Shown piece after piece: positions 21,501 through 30,245 of a stretch of DNA of 52,172 nt (its first letter is position 1; every line of letters begins with the position of its first letter). This DNA comes from Candolleomyces eurysporus (lineage: Eukaryota; Basidiomycota; Agaricomycetes; Agaricales; Psathyrellaceae). Below the pieces are notes generated by a model, which saw only the letters and a list, made by a program, of their open reading frames with translations, searched no databases and was not told the DNA's origin. Where the stretch lies: positions 1 through 52,172 of the forward strand of contig JANBPK010000838.1 in NCBI GenBank assembly GCA_027579435.1, read 5' to 3'. The position numbers and the translations under genes were made by a program.

Positions 21501-21640
21501 TCAGGGAGTATGTAGAAGAAAAGCGAGTGAGTTTATTCTACATCCCGACCGACGAAAACCCAGCGGATATTTTTACTAAACCCCTTGGACGGGTTAAGTT
21601 TGAAACCTTCCGCAAGTCATTAGGCTTGGTATTTCACTAA
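15566..21640 (+). CDS. Copia-1 Gag-Pol polyprotein (2024 aa)
   Basis: One uninterrupted ORF. Gag spans about residues 1-210 (copia/UBN2-like: LDGSNYTQWAQTMELYL ... WEFKLYG-type region) and lacks a CCHC knuckle; a Gln/Lys/Arg-rich tract around residues 220-265 may replace it. About residues 590-770 form an unidentified globular domain rich in Trp and Tyr. Protease has D828-S-G; integrase has H967/H972 and C1001/C1004, then D1031, D1093 and E1129; reverse transcriptase has Y1708-VDD; RNase H retains its TDADY, EAEY and VDNQ motifs. All key residues are intact. The ATG abuts a strong splice acceptor. The stop is ~50 bp before the 3' LTR. It should make virus-like particles, copy the RNA and integrate it. 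Confidence 0.95.
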   Translation: MSHSKTDAAYNAVPVLDGSNYTQWAQTMELYLLSRSMWQIVDGKVTKPSDGEKLEAWTEKSDSAKGLILLKIRADLRNDHMKSDAPKIWADLKAAFGTTSDSQIYSWFCEWYRFSIPGSQSPQKEFAHWDLLVSKLKAASVEIPEKMLAMQLVATMPPVYSNIVPLMVADINKKELTVEKVKSYMLTEWERKQKPGKKALANRISAVQRKGNAPLFHQQQKASQPTASSSKQRADQPQQQQQQKKEKRQRAGRSKKGKGKAKANAADTGSDSGSDAPNADNLFASLSLADRIQPATTTSSVADKLSPEELNFKRVQKNLAEMAVPIGKKTTSKGSSYQNNPFALPFEVQPPINSLEYDPARSQAHYDAVHTPDFRSHFAFPPLASPPRVIPGVTDDLGTPYSKIPKAPTASGSGYTPNYTIGLPRLRGGNSKKSTDPRPPPKAKSTVTLISGRGTISRTVAENSPVQQKETPPSVYPCVEKSRKVAESLKVVKTTETMKTLERANFDSEEQMAPTDEVAMVEMQEIEARDEALFTEDEEEDAVSICSVPGSRKRSRSLSQDTEKPNSESNNLDTSIVADFGRTEKPRLGTHGPSAMPELTYEEFETMPFVDSPFLVEKLGFGYDETNVVPGKVWYKEDMETNEIIETVWKRSFWITGQLNDFWDDHKKGFHKGKTIRFCPDSYGEIVDNADMQPEGGFIKPEEYVAVYRSTGLYLDYGKRPISEPRKGYYWLWLPESKMWNEVMKQTIGTFTYDVVQYRQDCSEDSIMGRYESFSPPSQLSLTQTSTAVTSHSSSSSVFFACISAEIEYLVLRADDSRSEKNRGWILDSGASQHFTNNRQDLVDYQVIEGKGVTTATSSIAIEGKGTSFLALYIGGKKCVIRLHPVFYVSSFKEKLLSLGWFLQNGHTMMGDQSAIVLFDENSQPSLQAEPYSHGRTVYRTLPVNSNPVDHFNAHTVVYSAKYETWHQRMGHPSVDVLRKASKFTKNFPKDLNIPKEPGLCSGCAEGKMTSASFPPSSTRAKHLFEKIHSDLKEFPIKSYHKFKYFISFLDDFSSYCWITLLKTKDDAIKSFRHFVVMVKTQFNSDIKGLMTDFGGEYKSRAFDNLLKELGIKELASAPRTPQQNGRAERLNRTIMDKAEAMRHYASVPQSWWEFSVEHAVHVYNRTPIRRLDFKTPYELLYKEAPDVSHLRVFGCLAWVRVSPESRRNKLSPKARPMIYLGNRKGVKGFLFMRIADNTVQIGTKAMFDEQAFPKSKDFKLPKYTSVKTKESHDKSDDEPPEFSEEESFTRTRKKDFTRPHHQRDQSPPSDGNGNADDPPERPAEIPEARPQGEPRRSGRQVKPPTRPGNVYGESKAPTQILREVSGEKSWSKTIGEKAKAPPKSKQKQKGNPGPSSAPPLPQNVPLPPIPVGEVDDVDSSDGARTTPTGDESSWDTSDRASDKSDLTREKIISDYGKRKWNRHVRRTKRRKQAEQKATVADLVRDGGRDFANFLLAQAVPEMDSGKLPNKSPRDWTFRDLQRLPEAERREWRKAMSEEIDALKGRRVFDLVELPHGRKAIKGRWIFDIKSDGRKRARYVAKGFSQIEGIDFEALFSPVVRYESVRFVFALAAIYGWYMTAVDVKTAFLYGKLDEEIYMEQPEGFHQKGQERKVYRLRRAIYGLKQAARAWWQELEKSVKKMGFVRLNADSGIFIFRSDLGVVILIAYVDDIIFFGKKSLADEKKAEFMLKWECRDLGTPTEFLSMRIKIDGDKISLDQSVYLEKVLERFGMTNAKAARTPMVEGYYPSKHTGPNNLTLTRKYQSVIGSLLYLMLGTRPDIAYAVTKMAQHCANPTEEHLSKALYIMKYLAGTRNYSLVYEGRKGMAFGLESYTDADYAQDPTHRLSQTGNLVLLASGAVSWKSFTQKSIATSSAEAEYMALFDCAKQVAWLRLLLGELGFPMKAPTPIYVDNQGAIFNASNPVMEKRTKHIEVRYHKIREYVEEKRVSLFYIPTDENPADIFTKPLGRVKFETFRKSLGLVFH

Positions 21641-21680
21641 GCATAATAGGCGCTTAACTATTCACTGTGGAATAGAACGC

Positions 21681-21689
21681 GAAGGGGAG
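21681..21689 (+). other. Copia-1 polypurine tract
   Basis: GAAGGGGAG ends exactly at the first base of the 3' LTR, the position from which plus-strand DNA synthesis is primed. Confidence 0.75.
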
Positions 21690-22118
21690 TGTTGAACTTA
21701 TGTGAAATAGACGCCTGTTCCATGGCGCTTATTACATAAACCTCTATAAATAGTATTACGCAGTATATTCGGTATATAGTAGGTCTAGTAGTATTCTAGG
21801 TTCAGCTTCNAGAGCAAAGCGTCATAATGGTGTTAGAATGACACCTTAAGCACGCAATGCTCAGTCATCCAATGTGCACAGACCACTAGGTGACTTTGTG
21901 TGACGTTACAGTCACATATTCGAGTAGTATATAAACTGTGTAGTTTAGTACGAATAAAGCTCGAAGCACTTTCTATTAAGCAAAGTCAGTAGTACATCCC
22001 TCAAGCATCACTCTATAGTCGATCCCTGTATAACGGTATGTCTCAACAACATACTCTTTCTACTTGTAGCTGTGGCATTGCTGGACTCGCATTACCATGC
22101 GAGAAATGCTGTCTAACA
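21690..22118 (+). repeat. Copia-1 3' LTR
   Basis: 429 bp, same ends as the 5' LTR, about 14 substitutions and one ambiguous base (21810). It carries its own copy of the TATA motif, AATAAA and the GTATGT donor, but its right flank is gypsy sequence rather than a primer site. Confidence 0.93.
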
Positions 22119-22521
22119 CAGAAGTCCAAAATCCAGGGTGAGCCTTATCAAAATCCTCCATCCTTTCTTGTGTATACCTTCCTTTAGGTGAAAACTCGGG
22201 CGGCGTCAGGGAGAGCTTAGGCATGCCTGCTAAAGGATCCCTGGTAATGTTGAGTACAATGCGAAATTCTTCAGGGAGAGTACCATAGACAGGTCTAACC
22301 TTTTTATCGACCAGCTTATATTTCTTGCCAGTCGAAACTCCTTTGTTGTGGAGTACCTCAAATTGTCCAGAGGTTCGACAATACTGGAAGAGGTACAAAG
22401 ATTCACTGTGATGAGAAACAGTGAAAGATGATACTGTTCGGTAAATCGGGGATCGGGAGGGTGATGACAGATGTTTAGGGATATCACAGAAATTCTGGGA
22501 CTTGAAGCGTATCGCTGCCAA
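22119..22521 (-). pseudogene. Ty3/gypsy pol fragment upstream of reverse transcriptase
   Basis: The minus-strand frame reads KYKLVDKKVRPVYGTLPEEF, then RIVLNITRDPLAGMP and GRYTQERMEDFDKAHPGF. This is the conserved linker just before the reverse transcriptase of basidiomycete Tf2-like gypsy elements. It is cut at the Copia-1 LTR (22118), and no RT or integrase of this copy lies in the window on the other side. The upstream 22530-23100 segment, with eleven N characters, would be its gag/leader and is not readable. Confidence 0.6.
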
Positions 22522-23105
22522 GTATAAAGCGAATGAGAAAGAATGCCTCTTTCACAAGTTGCTTCGGAAAGAAGGATTTGTTGAGGGGGACTTGGGGAAG
22601 GAGGAGGAGGAGGTTCTAGAGCGTCACTAAGAGGGGTCCCTTCTGTTCGGAGAAGGTATTCTTGAAGAGGATTAAGGGAAGGGAATTCGAGGGTTCGGAG
22701 TCCTTCTTCAATATTGTGTAAGCGTGAGGACGACGAGGTCGATGTAATTGGTTACTCGGAGTTCGAAGGAGTTGGAGATGACTCTCTCTGCTGGATGGCG
22801 TTTGAAGCACGTAATATCCACAATAGTTGTTCCTTCTTCGTAGCGAATGGACCCAATAGATGTTGTAGCTGTAGGGTTCCTACCAGCTCTTGAGCAGACA
22901 GCGACAATTGGGAAACATTGAGTGAATCGAATAGGNCGAGGGGGTGAACGATNGGTATCGTGAGAAGCACTTGGCCTAGGGTAAGGTCTATGCCTCCNAN
23001 GAGAGGAAGATGAGGNACGATGTCGAGGCNAATGTACTCGTTGTTGAGCGTCCACTGTNTTCTCAGTTTGAGCATNCACAGGGTNAAAGAAGTNGAGGNA
23101 AAGTC

Positions 23106-23516
23106 TGTCAGGCACCAGGTACAAGTAGACGAGGTTTGATTCTCGAGAACAAGCTAAAGAACTACTACAGTTCAGCTCGGTATTTATACTACTTAAGATA
23201 ATCGGGCAAGTCCGGGCTGGCTCGACTCTTGTGACCAGCACTAATGCTTCTACTGTTCCTACTTGATAGCTATCGGGTTCCATCGATGAGTATCATCCTA
23301 CTAATAGTAAAGAAGCAGGGTTAAGGGCAAAGAAGCAGGGTAAAGGGCAACGGATAAAAGGTAAAAGAGCAGGGCATAGGGTGTCCTCGGGCTAAGGGTT
23401 AAAACTGGGGCTCAGGAGAAAATAACGTGCTACTAAGGAGATAAGTCCGAGGGAGTCCGAATCAAATACAAGTAAATAACAGAAAAAAAAGATACCCCAA
23501 GGGTTATTACATAACA
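23106..23516 (-). repeat. Probable gypsy 5' LTR (minus orientation)
   Basis: Read on the minus strand the segment opens TGTTATGTAATAACCC and closes GTGCCTGACA, with a TATAAATACC promoter motif near 23180. It lies directly upstream of the gypsy gag/pol remnant on the same strand. A 20-bp unit is tandemly duplicated inside it (23311-23330 and 23331-23350, one mismatch). No second LTR is seen, so the boundaries are inferred. Confidence 0.45.
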
Positions 23517-23705
23517 GGATGAAGGTAAAAAGAGATTGGAGGGCGCCCCATTGGGCAGGGGCTGTGGAGATGCAAAATGAATGTGGCTCAAATCCATAGA
23601 GGTTCCGGTGGGTGCCAATGAGTGGATGAAGTTGACGTGTTGGGCCAGGCAAAGTATCATGTGATTGTATTGCTCCATATACATCGCTTATTGTCTTGAT
23701 CTGAA

Positions 23706-26700
23706 ATGATTAATCTGTTTCACAAATCCTCCAACATGCCACTGTGGAAATGCACCTCATGCTTTCCTGGCCGTGTTCTTAGGTCAGAAAGAACATGTAA
23801 AAGCCATATCAAGCAGGATCGTGAGGCTATGGGACTTGCCCAATCGGCTGGAGACAGGGAGACCGCAGCCTTGTTTCGGCGCCATATTGAATGGACTTTA
23901 AATGTGGAAGAGGTCCTAGAGGAGGAAGAGCTGCAAAGTACATTATCATGAATACACTGTTCAAAAGCTGACTTCTATCTGACTTGGACTGGCTTATTAG
24001 GAGATATGGAAGAGCCCGATTCTCCGGATGAGAATACACCTCCAAATAATCATGGGGACAATTTTGAAGCAGGTGCTTTAGGTTCCGGCTTCTCGCATGC
24101 AATCACACATGGAGGCTACTATACCTATGCTTCTCAGAGCAATGAGGACTCAGACTTGGACAATTTCTACCATTCCAAGTCAGACAACTCACTGTCTGAG
24201 AGCAATTCTGAACTTTACAGTGAATCGGATGGCCAGGGTCAGGACCTGACTCAGCCTGTCACTGCAGCAAATTCCAGCAATGATGAATCAGAGGCTGGAG
24301 ATGTGGTTGATATAAGTGCTCAACCAGAGCCGGATGTAATCACCCCACATACACACAGTGCGAGTTTGAGTTCTGTTCCCTGCGCCCTCATTTCACTTTG
24401 CGAAGACCTCCTGGATGGCTATTCACCCTCTCCTGCACCAACTTCAGGGTTTATCCAACCACTAGCTGCCACCGAGTTATCACCGTCCAAAATCCACTCT
24501 ATCAAGCACTACATTTCTTGGAAGCGATTGGGTGGAACAGTACAGGCATACAAATTGCATGCCAAGGTACTCAAATCATCCTCCTGTGTTGAGATACTCT
24601 CTCTCTACACTGTTCGCAAGAGACTAGCAGACCTAGTTAAATTTGCTCCCCAGAGGGTAGATATGTGCCCAAAGAGCTGTATTGCCTACACAGGGAGCTA
24701 TCAGAATGCCGATCACTGCCCCAGTGTTAATAGCAGCACTCAAAAGGTCTGTGGTGCACCACACTATCATTATCTCAAGTTGGGAAAGTGAAAACCTATA
24801 AAAACATTCCAAGTTCTACCTATCCAGTCAATTATTCATTCGCTCTTTGCCGACGCTGAAGTTTTGAGGTTGCTTTGCCATCGAGACTTGTGTTTGCGTC
24901 AGGTCCTCCATCTCTTTGGAAAGGCTGTCACAAATCCACCCAATTCAAGAACCTATTCTGATTTTGCCAATGGTTGAATACACCAACTTCAATTTGAAGA
25001 ACTAGGACTGTTCCAGGATGCATGCGACCTCGCATTTGCCTTATCAACAGATGGAGCACAGCTTATGGTCAAGAAACAGTCCAACACCTGGATCCTTGTC
25101 CTGATTCTGCTTAATCTCTCTCCCGAGATTCACTATCACTCGTGTAGCACATTTGTTGTGCTAACCACCCCTGGACCTCACTCCCCTGTTGATGTTGAGT
25201 CCTTCATCCGACCTCTCTTTGAGTATATGGCACAGGCAAGTGCGGGATTGTGGATTTGGGATGCATTAGATTCAGCATATGCTCTTTTCAAGGCTCACAT
25301 TGTTTTGGGGCTTGGGGATATGTTGGGATCTGCAAAAATCAGTGGGATGGCAGGCCATACTGCTGTATATGGTGATCGGTTTGTCCTCGTCCGTGGCGCT
25401 CGTGCAAGTACAAAGCCTAGGTCAAAGGCTCAGTACTATCCAATCAATCCACCGGAGAACAACACCCATACTTTAAATCCCAATAGGCCACCTCTCAATC
25501 TCAATAACCTACCACTTCAGAATCAGGAGGACTATTGGAAAGTTATCAATCAACTCAATGATCCATCAATCAGTGTCACTGCAAAAGCCGAAATTACTCG
25601 CAATACCGGTGTTTCCAGGCTCCCATTATGCACTGCAAGTGAGGCATTCATTCACCCAACCTTTTTCCCTTGCGACCCATCCCATCTTTTCTATGAGAAC
25701 AATGCAGCCTATATCTATGACCTCTGGACATCGATTGCCCCGGAAACCGATCCAATATGGCTCCCAGTCAAGAAGGCAGCTGAACTTGGAAGATTGGTTG
25801 CCGAGGCAAATCACACTCTCCCTCCAGTGTTCTGTGGCCCAGTGCGCAATCCTTATCTGAAACAACAGAGCCAATACAAGGCTTATGAATGGATGGTGCT
25901 CCTACACTGGTATATCATTCCAATTGGGATTGAACTTGACTTCAACTCCATCATTCTATCTAACTTTGCAATGCTCGTGGAAATAATCAAGTTTGCAATG
26001 AACCCTATCCTGCGCTGTGAAGCCGATCTAATCAATTTGAAGTCCAAGATTATCTGCTTTCTTCAAGACTTTGAACAAATCTATGTACAAAACGCACCAA
26101 AAAANTATCGCTCAAATGCGACTCTGCGTCTTCCAACTCATTCATATCCCACTTCATATCCGCTGGTATGGAAACATGCGCATTGGATCTCAGGCCACAG
26201 TCAAACGAGAGATAGGAATCAGTGGACATACCATTCGTTCAAAGAAGGCACCATTTTTNGAACCTAGCCCGAGAGATCTGGGAACGAGAACTCATTCGCA
26301 TTGTTGCCTGGTTTTATCCAACACTTGCAGACAACATGGTCGAAACTGCACCACACGTCTTGAAATCAAAAGCCCCACGCAGCCCACAAGCTTTGCAGCT
26401 CGTTCAGAAGCACCCAATCTCCCGCAAAGCCCAACATACTCACGAAACTGTGTTTCACTCCCATTTTCAAGTGATCACAGACTGTATGAAGAGCAATGGT
26501 ATTACCAACATACCTATTCCATCTCTTGCTGATAACTTCAGCCCTTCAGTTACACAATACGGGAAACTCCAGCTCCGAAACAAGCACATGCTGATGAGCT
26601 TGCTGAGTGAGACAAGGAAAAAAGAGGTTGGAAGTGAGTCTGGGAGGCACTACATCTGGTTTGAGGTGAGTTTCTGACAAGAATCTGTGGAGATCAGTCA

Positions 26701-27091
26701 CCAAATTTGTTGCTATTTAGGGTGAAGATGTCTCTATATCTGATCCACAGAACCATATGCAAGCATCGAACTTGATATATGGTGAAGTACTCGCTTTCTA
26801 TGAGCTTTGAGCTTTGGAGAGGGCCGCAGATGAACAGACAGAAGTGTACGTGGTCTATTCTCCACTAATCGACTGCGAGACACCTCTAGGTTGCATTCGG
26901 GCAAGTGGGATACATCAACCCCAAAGGCTATCAATGCTAGACGTATTCGGGATATTGTTGGAATTTGGAGCACTCCCTCTGTTACGCAGAGAGTCTACAT
27001 TTTACGAAAGCACCCAGGGCTCAGCTTATTATCACCTGAGGAAACCAGGGTGGCAAATTTGGACATCGTTGGGGAAGAACTTGATTCATGA
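23706..27091 (+). pseudogene. Plavaka (CACTA-like) transposase, interrupted
   Basis: One plus-strand frame runs from 23706 to 26677 once the N at 26105 and 26259 are ignored, broken only by TGA at 23949, 24789 and 24975. It begins with a zinc-finger-like block (WKCTSC ... SERTCKSH), then an acidic low-complexity stretch, DMCPKSCIAYTGSY, the catalytic region (FALSTDGAQLMVKKQSNTW, SGMAGHTAVYGDR, YKAYEWMVLLHWYIIPIG) and REIGISGHTIRSKKAPF. A GTGAGT...TTTAG intron (about 26668-26721) leads to a last part ending RVYILRKHPGLSLLSPEE, reached after another TGA (26808) and one frameshift near 26890. Order and motifs match Plavaka transposases of Agaricomycetes. Terminal inverted repeats were not located. 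Confidence 0.75.
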
Positions 27092-29026
27092 AGTAGAAAA
27101 TTATGGATTGGGGAGAAGTTAATTGATATTGACTCCATCTTGACTGCTGTAAGACCATCGCTCAACGACTAGATGACCAGCAATTTATTAGATATTTGAT
27201 GACAAAACCAATCGGGGAAATCAAGGGGCCAAAGACTGAGCACAGACTGTTTCCAGACTAGCCTGACCCTCCTTTGACCGATTGTGGATGGCACATTGAC
27301 CCTGCTTGACTTTCCGTTTTTACTGAGCCTTACCTCTTCAACCTATGCCCCCAATGTTCCCTTTGTGGGTCCACTACAGCTGGCAACAGCAGTCAGTCCC
27401 CTGACTGCCACCATTTCCCAAAACCCTTCAACCTCTCTTTCTGACAATCACCCACATGGCCTGGCTCCTCACCCTCACCCAGTTCTCAGCTCAAAAAATG
27501 GGGAATCCAATTCCTTTTTTACAGACTTGGACAACTGCTTCACCATCCGCTGAAAGAGGAAGTCTGATTCTTTGCTAACAGAGGGCACGCCTGCTACCCA
27601 GGAGGATTCCAGAAAGAAACATGCTTGCATGGAGACAGAGAGTCAGATGCCTCCTCCCTCGGTGCCTGGCTCAGAGACCCACTTACTCCTCTTCCTGCCA
27701 CCCAATCTGGAGCAGAGCTCCATTGCTGCATGTGCACAGCATCCCACACAAGCATATTTTGAGCTTTCTGGGCTGCACCCAGCTCTGATGCACCACTGAC
27801 AGATGCAAGCTGCATCCTCTTCAATGTTGCACTAGCCTCTGCCTTGCAATACAGTGCATGCCACCCACCCACCAACTGCCCAATTCATACTACACTTCTC
27901 AAAGCTTCCCTCCAGTCTTCCTACAGGCACCCTTCCCAATATCATCAGCCAGCCTACTACAGTGTTCAAGACTACACTCACCCAGGTGAATATCAGAACT
28001 ACAACCACCAGAGCTATGAATACGGATACAGATATGGACACAGTGGCATGTATAAAAATAGCTATAGTGACGAGTGTAACAACACCTATGTCAATGGCTA
28101 CAGTGACTACAGCAGTGGATATGGCTACCTCTCGCTTCACCAGTCTGCCTCAAACAAGGGACAGTCCCCACATCCACCAACCCAGCAAGGCTAGTTGCTG
28201 AAGTATCTGTTGTGCCTAGCAGCATGCCCTCACCCTTTACCCTACATCTCCTGCTCTGTTGGCACTCAAACCTGCTTTTCTCTCCGCCCTTTTCATTTTG
28301 TTTTTTGGACTTTGCATATACTCAATCTGTGATAGCACCTTGTACACTGCACATACCACTATACCCTTTTTTTTCTTGAATCTTCGACCCCTCGTACCAC
28401 TTATTACTGTGTTCTTCCCCCATAGATGATTTTTCTTGACTTTTGTCAGTGATGTCTGAGTGTTTTTCGCTCATCAATATTCTTTTTGGATGGAATTTTC
28501 TTGGCCTTTGTTTGTCAATTTTCATTTCCCTGTTCCCTGTTCTTGTTGGCCACCTCTCTATGGATCTCCTCCTACACACGCTTCTTTGCTTTGCCTTTGG
28601 TTTGTCAATAGTCTCAGGTGAACTGCTCCGCAAGTGGACAACTTTTTTTTACCCCCTTTGTGTACATTTAACTCCCTTGCTCTGTACTGTCTGAATAGCT
28701 GTTCAATGTGGTTTATGTCTGATCTGCATCCCAAGGAAGGACAGCAGTTTGAGGGAAGTTGCAGACATGCAAAGAAAACTACATTCACAACAGTGAAAAA
28801 AAACATACAGAGAAACTGCACAGATTGTACAATCAGAGTTGAATGTGGAGCTGTGCAGAATAACTGCACTCTGTCACCTGCCCTCCAGCTTCCTATGCGA
28901 AATGTACAGCAGACATAGGAACTTGCCAGAAGAACAACTGCCCCTGCAATTTATCGGCTGTTGTAGAAATCTCACTTCTGACAGAAGTGCCTCCCCTTTA
29001 GGACTCTAGGGTAGACTGCATTGCAC

Positions 29027-29049
29027 AGAATCCCTCTTTGAGGGATTCT
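29027..29049. repeat. Perfect 10-bp hairpin with TTT loop
   Basis: AGAATCCCTC and its exact reverse complement GAGGGATTCT flank a three-base loop. It stands 65 bp left of the larger inverted repeat and may be part of the same element. Confidence 0.7.
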
Positions 29050-29113
29050 ATCCCATACAAGAAAATACCCTCCAGAGGTCACACATGATCAAGCCTTCCC
29101 TGCCTGAGGTGTC

Positions 29114-29612
29114 AAGAGGTGCCAGATTCTGCAATCCCATACGTTGATCAGTTGCCATCAACCCTGAGTCAGTTTTCTCCAAACAAACAGCATTGCAGCA
29201 GCAGGGAGTTTCACATCAATTTGGGATGCTTCGGCACTTCGGCGTTGTGTTATGGTTTAGAGAGCAATAAACATTCAACGAGAGCAACCTGTAGGCAGAT
29301 AGTAGTGGAATTGGAGAATATTTGAGTTATCCAAGAATGTCTGTACAAGTAGATGAAGTGTCCTCCATTGAGCCTGCTGTGTGTTGGCTACCTAATAGTT
29401 GACCCACACTTCCAAACAAAATTGGGAGGATAGGCGGGTGTACAGAGAACTGCTGATGCCGTGGCCTTCTTGGTGATTCTCATTGACTCTCAGGCTGTCT
29501 GAGTCAGAGGCCGGCAGGACACAACAAAACACACCATCCTTCCTAATTTGGGGGGTACCCCCCTCCTCCCTCCCATCATTGATGTATGAGATCGCGGGAT
29601 CTGGCACCTCTT
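29114..29612. repeat. Inverted repeat pair enclosing ~440 bp
   Basis: The 29-bp arm at 29114-29142 (starts AAGAGGTGCCAGAT) matches the reverse complement of 29584-29612 at 25 of 29 positions. The first 14 bases are identical. The enclosed DNA has no coding sense. It resembles a small MITE-like or foldback element; target duplications were not found. Confidence 0.5.
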
Positions 29613-30245
29613 GTGAGGTGTCCTCTACATGAAAACACAACAGATTTGCTGACTAATATTTACGTAATTTCTGACTAATCTTCCTGCCCTCCAAAAAGAG
29701 AAATCCATCCCGCGTGCCTGCGTCCATGGTCAGCTGCTTCGGCAATACCCAAAAACACTCTCTCGCATGTAACCTTTGCTATTCTGACCTACACCACCAC
29801 CACTGTGTTGAAAGACACTTACCATTGACCTTTCCCTATGCTTTCGAGCCTCAAATTGTAGTAATTAGACCTGTAATTATCATTTTTGGCATTTATATTG
29901 TATTATGATATTCATTATGTCCTATTTGAACTGTAGTTCCATCTTTAGCATTGATTCTTATTAATTTTCCATCTACCCTTTTATCATAGACCAGCCTATG
30001 CATGCACTATGTCATTTTTTGCAATAATAAGGGACTGTGATAATCCTGAACTTAGAAATTGTAATACTGAGCAGGTCGGGCAGTATTCTAATTAAATTCT
30101 CTCAAGTCCTCAACTAAGAAGGACTCCAAGCCAGTCTCTTCACCCTATTTCTGATGTTAAGCAGTCTCAATTGAAGCTATTCCCCAGCTTAATGAAGAGC
30201 AAAGGAGTGCCTTTCAACACAATCAGTACAGTAATCTTAGAGTGA

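Larger units (their letters stand above)
13940..22118 (+). mobile_element. Copia-1: full-length Ty1/copia LTR retrotransposon
   Basis: The 8179-bp element has two 429-bp LTRs that begin TGTTG and end AACA, a primer-binding site directly after the 5' LTR, a 374-codon leader ORF, a 2024-codon Gag-Pol ORF in PR-IN-RT-RH order (copia order) and a purine tract before the 3' LTR. All catalytic motifs are present, so it looks autonomous. The LTRs differ at about 14 positions (~3%), and the five bases flanking each end do not match (ACGCT left, CAGAA right). The left flank is orphan gene C and the right flank is a gypsy element. The lack of a target-site duplication suggests recombination between two insertions or later rearrangement. 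Confidence 0.95.
27130..30240. other. AT-rich region without a supported gene
   Basis: Only short frames occur. A Tyr/Ser/Gly-rich frame at about 27960-28190 (YSDYSSGYGY) comes from a degenerate short tandem repeat of TAY-type codons rather than a recognisable protein. Foldbacks at 29027-29049 and 29114/29584 are listed separately. The segment lies between the Plavaka transposase and the Helitron helicase and probably consists of their decayed flanks. Confidence 0.5.

Noticed and set aside
22708..23283. 191-codon minus-strand frame with many unknown residues as a gene
   Set aside because: It spans the putative gypsy LTR end and the N-rich leader and has no coherent domain.
23949..24977. TGA read as an amino acid (recoding) in the Plavaka transposase
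   Set aside because: Intact genes in the window end in TGA (bL31m, Copia-2 pol), there is no recoding structure visible, and further lesions follow; mutation is simpler.
27844..28201. Two overlapping Tyr/Ser- and Thr-rich frames as a structural protein
   Set aside because: Both come from a degenerate short tandem repeat, start without ATG and lack any domain.
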